Part shown: in pieces, positions 58,586 through 64,000 of the stretch
Layout: the number at the start of each line of letters is the position of its first letter
Position numbering within the stretch: position 1 is the stretch's first letter
From: Prevotella sp. UBA2809
Lineage (GTDB): Bacteria > Bacteroidota > Bacteroidia > Bacteroidales > Bacteroidaceae
Length of the DNA stretch: 64,000 nucleotides
Direction of reading: 5' to 3'
Assembly (NCBI GenBank): GCA_002351725.1
Contig: DEHD01000035.1
Span: 1-64,000 of the forward strand
Program-made: the position numbers and the translations under genes
Notes under the pieces: generated by a model
What the model was told of the DNA's origin: nothing
Seen by the model: the letters and a program-made list of their open reading frames with translations, nothing else
Database searches by the model: none

Positions 58586-59022
58586 TTTTCTATGTTTTCT
58601 AATCCTATGTAGATAACCTCAATACCAGCACGCTCAAGCAGTTCGATGCCATCAGTAAGTCGGTATTTCTCGCCATACACCACGCGCTTGATACCTGCCT
58701 GGATAATCAGTTTCGCGCACTCGATACAAGGCGATGCTGTGATGTAGATGGTTGCCCCCTCACTGTTGTTGTTACTACGTGCCAGTTTGGTTATGGCATT
58801 GGCCTCGGCATGTAGCACGTAAGGCTTTGTCACGTTGTTGTCATCCTCGCAGATGTTTTCAAATCCGCTTGGAGTACCGTTGTAACCATCGCTGATAATC
58901 ATCTTGTCCTTGACTACCAGTGCTCCCACCTGCCTGCGCTGACAGTAAGAGTTCTCTGCCCAGATACGTGCCATCCTGAGATAGCGCACATCAAGCTTAC
59001 TTTGCTTGTCGTTTAATTCCAT
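58582..59022 (-). CDS. dCMP deaminase
   Basis: 146 residues from ATG 59022. Zinc-dependent deaminase making dUMP from dCMP for thymidylate. Zinc motif HAEANA and PCxxC (SPCIECAKLI), plus KKDMIISDGYNGTPSG-type nucleotide loop (KDKMIISDGYNG). An in-frame ATG at 59058 exists but would overlap the peptidase more; ATG 59022 matches usual N-termini. Overlaps the M3 peptidase end by 26 bases and the protease start by 4 (ATGA): a tight operon. Confidence 0.88.
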   Translation of the reverse strand: MELNDKQSKLDVRYLRMARIWAENSYCQRRQVGALVVKDKMIISDGYNGTPSGFENICEDDNNVTKPYVLHAEANAITKLARSNNNSEGATIYITASPCIECAKLIIQAGIKRVVYGEKYRLTDGIELLERAGIEVIYIGLENIEK

Positions 59023-61111
59023 TTCTTTTAAGTAATGCATCAATGGTGGGTTCGCCACCCTTGAACCGTTTGTATAATGTCATCGGATTCTCCGTGCCAC
59101 CTTTCGAAAGGATGTTTTCGCGGAAACTGCTGGCAGTCTTCTTGTCGAAGATACCATGTTTCTTGAATACGCTGAAGGCATCGGCATCCAGCACCTCTGC
59201 CCACTTATAGCTGTAGTAGCCTGCAGCATATCCTCCTGCCATGATGTGTGAGAACTGCACCGTCATACAGGTGTCTGGCAATTGTGGCAGCACCATAGCC
59301 TTTTCCCATGCTTTTTTCTCGAATGGGATAATATCGTCAGTAAACTCATCCTTCTTGGTATAGTAAGCCATATCCAGCAGTCCGAAGCTTACCTGACGCA
59401 TGCAGGCATAAGCCACATTGAAGTTACGGCTGCGAACTATGCGGTCAATCAGTTCATCGGGTAATGGCTCACCGGTCTGATAGTGGAATGCGAATGTGCG
59501 CAGGAATTCCTTCTCTATTGCGAAGTTCTCCATAAACTGCGATGGCAGCTCAACAAAGTCCCACCATACATTGGTACCGCTAAGACTCTCGAAGCGGGTG
59601 TTGGCAAACATGCCGTGCAGAGAGTGTCCGAACTCATGCAGGAAAGTCTCCACCTCTCCAAGTGTCAGCAGTGCAGGTTTCTCTTCTGTTGGCTTTGTTA
59701 GGTTCATCACCACGCTTACATGCGGACGCACATTCTTCATATTCTCAGGTCCGAATGGTTTCTTCGCATCAATGCGCTCCTTCCACTGTCCCTGATATTC
59801 TGTCATCCATGCACCGCCCTGCTTACCCTTACGTGGGTGGAAGTCGGCATAGAACACGGCAAGGAACGACCCGTCCTCATCAAACACCTCGTATGCCTTA
59901 ACATCGGGATGATATACTGGTATATCCTTATTCTCCTTGAATGTGATGCCGTACAGGCGGTTAGCCAGACCGAACACGCCATCAATAACCTTCGACAGTT
60001 CGAAATACGGACGCAGCATCTCGGCATCGATATTATACTTCTCAAGCTGCAGTTTGTGCGAGTAGTACGAGAAGTCCCATGGTTCAAGTTTGAAGTCTTT
60101 TCCCTCCATCTTGCGAGCCATCTTTTCGATAGCCTCAACCTCTTTTACCGCAGTAGGCTTATAAGCCTTGATAAGGTCGTTCAACAGTTTATACACATTG
60201 CGAACGTTACCTGCCATACGGTGCTTCAGCACATAGTCAGCATAGGTCTTATGCCCCAACAGCTGTGCTATCTCACGACGCAGGTTTACCAGGCGTTTAC
60301 ATATTTCAAGGTTATTCTCCTCGTTATCGTGTATACACTCTGTGTTCTTGGCCATATACAACTGCTTGCGCAGCTCGCGCTGAGTTGAATATGTCATGAA
60401 TGGCGAGTACGAAGGGAAGTCGAGTGTGAACACCCATCCTTCCTTTTCAGCCTCTTTTGCAGCCAGTGCAGCAGCCTCGCGGGCAGTATCAGGCAGACCG
60501 TCAAGCTGTTTCTCGTCGGTGATATGCAGAGTAAAAGCCTTATTCTCCTTCAGCAGGTTCTGCGAGAACTGCAGACCCAGCATCGATGCTTCCTCGGTCA
60601 ACTGGCGCAGGCGATCTTTTCCTGCAGCATCCAGCAGTGCTCCGCTACGCACAAATCCGTCGTAGCAGTTGTCAAGCAGCATCTTCTCCTCGGCAGTAAG
60701 CTTGCGGTGGTGCTGGTGAACATATTTTATGCGCTCAAAAAGTTTCTCATTCAGTCGGATATCGTTGGCATGCTTAGTCAGTATCGGACTCATCTTCTGT
60801 GCCAGCGCATCCATATCGTCGTTGGTCTCAGCCGACAGCAGATTAAAGAACACTGTTGACACGCGGCTCAACAGGTCGTAGTATCCATCCTTGTCCTTCT
60901 CATCGTCAACACTAATGATGGTGTTATCGAAAGTAGGCTTGGCAGGATTGTTTATAATCTTCTCTATCTGCTCGTCGTCACGACGTATTCCCTCCAACAT
61001 AGCCTCCTCGTAATCTTCCATACGGATACGGTCAAAGGGAGCTGTGTCGTGAGGTGTGTTATAAGGTTCGAAAAACGGGTTCTTTCTCTCAATATTTTCG
61101 CTTGTATTCAT
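58997..61111 (-). CDS. M3 family zinc metallopeptidase (Dcp, peptidyl-dipeptidase-like)
   Basis: 704 residues, no signal peptide. Zinc site HEFGHSLHGMF (HExxH) with a downstream Glu, and the M3 blocks FPSYSPFMTYS, RKGKQGGAWMTEYQ and LPDTCMTVQFSHIMAGGYAAGYYSYKWAEV. Similar to oligopeptidase A / Dcp, which remove dipeptides from C-termini. First gene of the dCMP deaminase / protease / MTHFS operon, with a good promoter pair at 61158-61191. Confidence 0.93.
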   Translation of the reverse strand: MNTSENIERKNPFFEPYNTPHDTAPFDRIRMEDYEEAMLEGIRRDDEQIEKIINNPAKPTFDNTIISVDDEKDKDGYYDLLSRVSTVFFNLLSAETNDDMDALAQKMSPILTKHANDIRLNEKLFERIKYVHQHHRKLTAEEKMLLDNCYDGFVRSGALLDAAGKDRLRQLTEEASMLGLQFSQNLLKENKAFTLHITDEKQLDGLPDTAREAAALAAKEAEKEGWVFTLDFPSYSPFMTYSTQRELRKQLYMAKNTECIHDNEENNLEICKRLVNLRREIAQLLGHKTYADYVLKHRMAGNVRNVYKLLNDLIKAYKPTAVKEVEAIEKMARKMEGKDFKLEPWDFSYYSHKLQLEKYNIDAEMLRPYFELSKVIDGVFGLANRLYGITFKENKDIPVYHPDVKAYEVFDEDGSFLAVFYADFHPRKGKQGGAWMTEYQGQWKERIDAKKPFGPENMKNVRPHVSVVMNLTKPTEEKPALLTLGEVETFLHEFGHSLHGMFANTRFESLSGTNVWWDFVELPSQFMENFAIEKEFLRTFAFHYQTGEPLPDELIDRIVRSRNFNVAYACMRQVSFGLLDMAYYTKKDEFTDDIIPFEKKAWEKAMVLPQLPDTCMTVQFSHIMAGGYAAGYYSYKWAEVLDADAFSVFKKHGIFDKKTASSFRENILSKGGTENPMTLYKRFKGGEPTIDALLKRNGIKRQAK

Positions 61112-61157
61112 ACTAACATCTTTTGGATTGCAAGGATCCTTTCTCGCATTTTTGATG

Positions 61158-61191
61158 CAAAGTTACGACAAAAATCTGATACTTAGCAAAT
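61158..61191 (-). promoter_or_regulatory. Promoter of the M3 peptidase operon
   Basis: Minus strand TTTG (61187-61190), 21-base spacer, TAACTTTG (61158-61165), 46 bases before ATG 61111; both elements match the Bacteroidetes consensus. Confidence 0.75.
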
Positions 61192-61200
61192 CTATGCATT

Positions 61201-61232
61201 AAAAAAGTTGAAAACGGCCACATTAGCCGTTT
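61201..61232 (-). terminator. Terminator of the apbE-Crp operon
   Basis: AAACGGC (61212-61218) pairs with GCCGTTT (61226-61232), directly after the Crp-type stop. On the minus strand a T-rich tail (TTCAACTTTTTT) follows. Confidence 0.8.
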
Positions 61233-61910
61233 CTATTTGGTGTAAAGCAGTCTTTCCAGCTGCTGAATCTCTATTTTTCCCCTACTTAGTGTTATCAATC
61301 CCTTGTGCTGCATCTCGTTCAAAACACGCGACACATTTAGCCTGCTGTCGTTCACTTCTTCAGCCAGTCTGGTCATCAGTATATTAAACACTTTATGTCC
61401 GGCCGGATAGGTTGAATGCTGACTCAGGAACTTTATCACTCGTGCCTCTAACGATTGCGGCGGACGGTTCCACACCTGTCCCAACTGCTTCTGGGTCTGA
61501 GTGGCAAAGTGGTTCATAATATTCAGACGGAACACAAGGAAATCTTCAGTAAGTCGTACCACCTCTTCCTTGTCTATGGTAATGAAGTTCACATCCGTCT
61601 GTGCCACAAAGTCGTGAGTGTAGCGTTGATAATATCCAAATATCGACTCCAGCTGCACTATGTTCGGCGCCATCATCTGCTCCTCAACCGAATAGCCGTA
61701 GTCATCGGCATAGGTGCGCACCTTAAGCGTTCCGTTTATCAGGAAGTGCAACTGTGTACATGTATCACCCGATTTCACTACTGTCTTACCAGCGCCCAAC
61801 TTCATGAATCCAAAGCGGGTGTGTCCGGCAACTATCTCCAGATCGTCGCGACTCATTCCCTGAAACAAGGGGAATTGCAACAGTTTGTCGAACAACTGTA
61901 GTGAGGCCAT
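61233..61910 (-). CDS. Crp/Fnr-family transcriptional regulator
   Basis: 225 residues: cyclic-nucleotide-binding-like beta-barrel (about 15-125) and a winged helix (about 150-220, LMTRLAEEVNDSRLNVSRVLNEMQHKG). The barrel lacks the clear cAMP-binding phosphate cassette, and there is no Fnr-type cysteine cluster, so the effector is unknown. Starts 3 bases after apbE; the two are one operon. Confidence 0.88.
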   Translation of the reverse strand: MASLQLFDKLLQFPLFQGMSRDDLEIVAGHTRFGFMKLGAGKTVVKSGDTCTQLHFLINGTLKVRTYADDYGYSVEEQMMAPNIVQLESIFGYYQRYTHDFVAQTDVNFITIDKEEVVRLTEDFLVFRLNIMNHFATQTQKQLGQVWNRPPQSLEARVIKFLSQHSTYPAGHKVFNILMTRLAEEVNDSRLNVSRVLNEMQHKGLITLSRGKIEIQQLERLLYTK

Positions 61911-61913
61911 ACT

Positions 61914-62939
61914 CTACTTCTGTATTTTGTTTTCCAACGATGGCGAATACCAAACGGCGTTCTTACCATCCTCATCGCTGTAGATAAGATATGCCATCAG
62001 TTCAGGATGCTGCTCCAGCAACTGCTGGGCTTTCTCCATTCCCATCACCATAAACGATGTGGCATAGGCATCGGCCACCGCACAACTCTTGGCAAACACC
62101 GTTGCCGACAGAATGTTATGCTGCACGGGATAGCCCGTCTTCGGGTCGATGGTATGTGCATATCTCTTTCCGTCCTTATAGTAGAAGTTACGATAGTTAC
62201 CACTGGTAGCCATCGCCTTATCAGTAATCTTCACAATGCTCTGCACCTCGCCGGTAGTATCCATTGGGTCTTCAACAGGCTTTGTTATTCCCACACGCCA
62301 GGGCTGGTTCTCGGCATTAACGCCACTGGTAACAATCTCGCCACCAATCTCAACCATGAAGTTAGTTATGCCCTTGCTGCGCAGCAGTCGTGCCACAACA
62401 TCAGTACCATAGCCTTTGGCTATAGCCGAGCAGTCGAGCATTACCCTGTCATCTGTTTTTGTAACCTTTCCAGCTGATAGTGACACCTTCTGGTAGCCAA
62501 TTATCTGCATTAGACTATCCACCTGCTCACTTGTAGGTTCAATGCCGTTCTTGAATCCGAATCCCCAGGCGTTTACCAGTGGGGCAACGGTAATGTCGAA
62601 CGCGCCGTCGGTCTCTTTCGATATCTGCATAGCCAGATAGAACACATCCTGGAACATGTCGTTAATCTCCACTTCCCTGTTCTGGTTCACTGCAGTGATA
62701 ATAGAGTTCTTGTTGAATGGCGACAGCGATGCATCAACCTTTGCAAGCTCAGCATTGATGCTATATGTAAGATCCGAGTCACACTGATAAGTGGCATGAT
62801 AGAAAGTACCGAAAACCTTGTCGGCACTCTTCTGGTACGGCACGTTGCGCTCGTGACGTAAAATCAACACAGTTCCCACTATCAGCAGTACCAAGAATGG
62901 CAACTGCCACATCCATTTTTTACTCCCTGACTGCTGCAT
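61914..62939 (-). CDS. apbE: FAD:protein FMN transferase
   Basis: 341 residues with an N-terminal membrane anchor. ApbE attaches FMN covalently to Thr or Ser of Rnf/Nqr subunits and other flavoproteins. Family marks: LSPFNKNS, GAFDITVAPLVNAWGFG, DCSAIAKGYGTDVVARLL, MVEIGGEIVTSG and AHTIDPKTGYPV (Mg site). Bacteroidetes use it for Na-NQR and Rnf. Located between the DUF6048 gene and the Crp-type regulator, 6 and 3 bases away. Confidence 0.92.
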   Translation of the reverse strand: MQQSGSKKWMWQLPFLVLLIVGTVLILRHERNVPYQKSADKVFGTFYHATYQCDSDLTYSINAELAKVDASLSPFNKNSIITAVNQNREVEINDMFQDVFYLAMQISKETDGAFDITVAPLVNAWGFGFKNGIEPTSEQVDSLMQIIGYQKVSLSAGKVTKTDDRVMLDCSAIAKGYGTDVVARLLRSKGITNFMVEIGGEIVTSGVNAENQPWRVGITKPVEDPMDTTGEVQSIVKITDKAMATSGNYRNFYYKDGKRYAHTIDPKTGYPVQHNILSATVFAKSCAVADAYATSFMVMGMEKAQQLLEQHPELMAYLIYSDEDGKNAVWYSPSLENKIQK

Positions 62940-62945
62940 GCTAGT

Positions 62946-63635
62946 TTAGATATCTATTATTACGTTAAATGTTCCACCAAGTCTTGTATCTCCGAACTTT
63001 CCGAATCCGGGCACATACCACGTATTACCGAACTCACCGTCCTCGCTGTGCGATATACGTCGTTTGTATCTGATACTCCATCCCAGGTGTACTGGTCCGG
63101 CTATCTTGGCATCCACGCCAACCACAGCCTCTATCCAGTGGTAGTTACATTGCGCGTCCTTAATACCAAAGCCTGTATTCCACTTCCACACCAGATCAGG
63201 AAAATCTTGTCGGGCAATGTCAACCTTGTACGACGTGAATGCATAGCGCAATCCGCCATACAGTCGGTAAGGTCCATGCTTCTCCTTCAGCAGGTTCTTG
63301 TCGATACCTATTCTGAAGTAAGGAGCCGAAGTCTTATAGTGCAGATAAGTCACATCATCATCGTGATCGGCCCTACCCAATCCAAGCTCAACAATCGGGA
63401 ACCACTCATCGTGCAGGTTTATGCGCAGCGCACCTTCATACTGTCCGTTATCGCTGAATGCCATCAGTCCTGCTCCCACCAGGTCGAACGATACAGCAAA
63501 GCCACGGAATGTGGGTACCGAGTCCTTCTGGAATGCGAAGAACTTCTGAGCCGATGCAGGCACCGATGCCGAAAGCACCACAAAGCTAATTGCTGCTCTT
63601 AGGATAGAAGTAGAAATGTACCGTCTTAGAGTCAT
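62946..63635 (-). CDS. DUF6048-like outer-membrane beta-barrel protein
   Basis: 229 residues: signal peptide (1-29), then eight-strand barrel-like alternation with aromatic ends (GAGLMAFSDNGQYEGALRINL, YFRIGIDKNLL, RLYGGLRYAFTSYKV, LGWSIRYKRRI). Resembles DUF6048 in Bacteroidetes, whose neighbour is typically DUF6452, as here. Function unknown. Overlaps the upstream gene by 50 bases. Confidence 0.68.
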   Translation of the reverse strand: MTLRRYISTSILRAAISFVVLSASVPASAQKFFAFQKDSVPTFRGFAVSFDLVGAGLMAFSDNGQYEGALRINLHDEWFPIVELGLGRADHDDDVTYLHYKTSAPYFRIGIDKNLLKEKHGPYRLYGGLRYAFTSYKVDIARQDFPDLVWKWNTGFGIKDAQCNYHWIEAVVGVDAKIAGPVHLGWSIRYKRRISHSEDGEFGNTWYVPGFGKFGDTRLGGTFNVIIDI

Positions 63636-64000
63636 ATGTCACCGATGGGTTTTTAATAACTATTGAGTCGATGTAGTTGCGCGTATATCTCACGTCTGTA
63701 ATGATGTGAAAGAACGCAGCGCTGCAGTCAACCGATTCAAAGTGCGGATAGTCTTCTTTCTTAATCCACACCGTATCGGTAACATGCAGGTTGTTATTGT
63801 TATCATTGTCGAAGCTGAATACCAGCACATCCTCCGGATGCTTATAGCTTACTGGCAGTGAGAACGAGCTTATGCCAACACCCTTATTGAATATAATGGT
63901 ATCACTGTCCTTAGCTGTTTTCGTAGTCACAGTGATTGAGTCTGTCAGTGTCAGCTCCGTACCGTCGCTATTACGCACCTGATACAGCGTTGCCACATTA
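63586..64000 (-). CDS. DUF6452-like protein, N-terminus beyond window
   Basis: The frame runs open through the window edge (codons at 63997-63999 continue upstream of the GTG at 63996), so only the C-terminal 138 or so residues are present. Beta-rich, with KGVGISSFSLPVSYKHPEDVLVFSF and a closing TYDSKTVHFYFYPKS. DUF6452 family proteins are lipoprotein-like and sit beside DUF6048. Function unknown. Confidence 0.55.
   Translation of the reverse strand, partial: NVATLYQVRNSDGTELTLTDSITVTTKTAKDSDTIIFNKGVGISSFSLPVSYKHPEDVLVFSFDNDNNNNLHVTDTVWIKKEDYPHFESVDCSAAFFHIITDVRYTRNYIDSIVIKNPSVTYDSKTVHFYFYPKSSN

Overview
The window reads as chromosome of a Bacteroidales bacterium, most likely Prevotellaceae (Prevotella/Segatella type). 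The evidence is the repeated Bacteroidetes promoter box TAnnTTTG in front of many genes, the near absence of Shine-Dalgarno sites, an ECF sigma / DUF4974 anti-sigma / TonB-receptor trio, BspA-like cysteine-containing repeats, LptE-SecG synteny, imelysin, and DUF4369, DUF4922, DUF6048 and DUF6452 families. No rRNA, tRNA, CRISPR array, prophage, IS element or conjugative gene was seen. The content is mostly core chromosome with a few accessory loci.

Layout. 1-5.1 kb: end of an aldose epimerase gene, a secreted SH3 protein, glutamine synthetase and a repeat-rich surface lipoprotein. 5.2-11.4 kb (minus strand): sigma-54 activator, lptE, a conserved protein and secG in one operon, then a flippase-like protein, pdxA and rlmN. 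11.4-16.5 kb (plus): a very large GT2 / DUF4922 / SpoIID fusion followed by an AmpG-like importer, probably a cell-wall recycling unit. 16.5-22.4 kb (minus): cysE, a histidine kinase, hsp20 with a sigma-54-type promoter, and mfd. 22.4-25.1 kb (plus): polyprenol-phosphate glycosyltransferase, PlsC-like acyltransferase and metallophosphoesterase. 25.3-29 kb: ECF sigma, anti-sigma and TonB-dependent receptor. 29-32.8 kb: MetH activation domain, pyrC, DUF4369 lipoprotein and an FtsB-like pair. 32.9-34.7 kb: dnaX. 34.7-40.6 kb: sensor kinase, XylE-like transporter and receiver protein in one operon, divergent from a GH51 arabinofuranosidase. 40.8-44 kb: a cobalamin riboswitch, a 29-residue membrane ORF, and two tandem MINPP-type phosphatases, the first without its catalytic residues. 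44-52 kb: cyclophilin, a Rid/chorismatase-like protein, and a porin / imelysin / di-haem locus divergent from a RIC-LuxR fusion regulator. 52-64 kb: pseudo-kinase, ribH, TPR protein, recF, DciA-like, MTHFS, S41 protease, dCMP deaminase, M3 peptidase, Crp-type regulator, apbE, DUF6048 and DUF6452.

The most striking signal that gene calls do not explain is a set of short tandem arrays with a 7-base period (about four or five units each, different 7-mers). They lie in interdomain linkers, a signal peptide, protein C-termini, a start codon and a promoter spacer. Other notable items are four palindromes spaced exactly 22 bp apart at 25194-25276, the cobalamin riboswitch with no recognisable B12 gene behind it, the active/inactive MINPP pair, the GT2-DUF4922-SpoIID fusion beside AmpG, and the di-iron RIC-LuxR regulator facing an iron-type operon.
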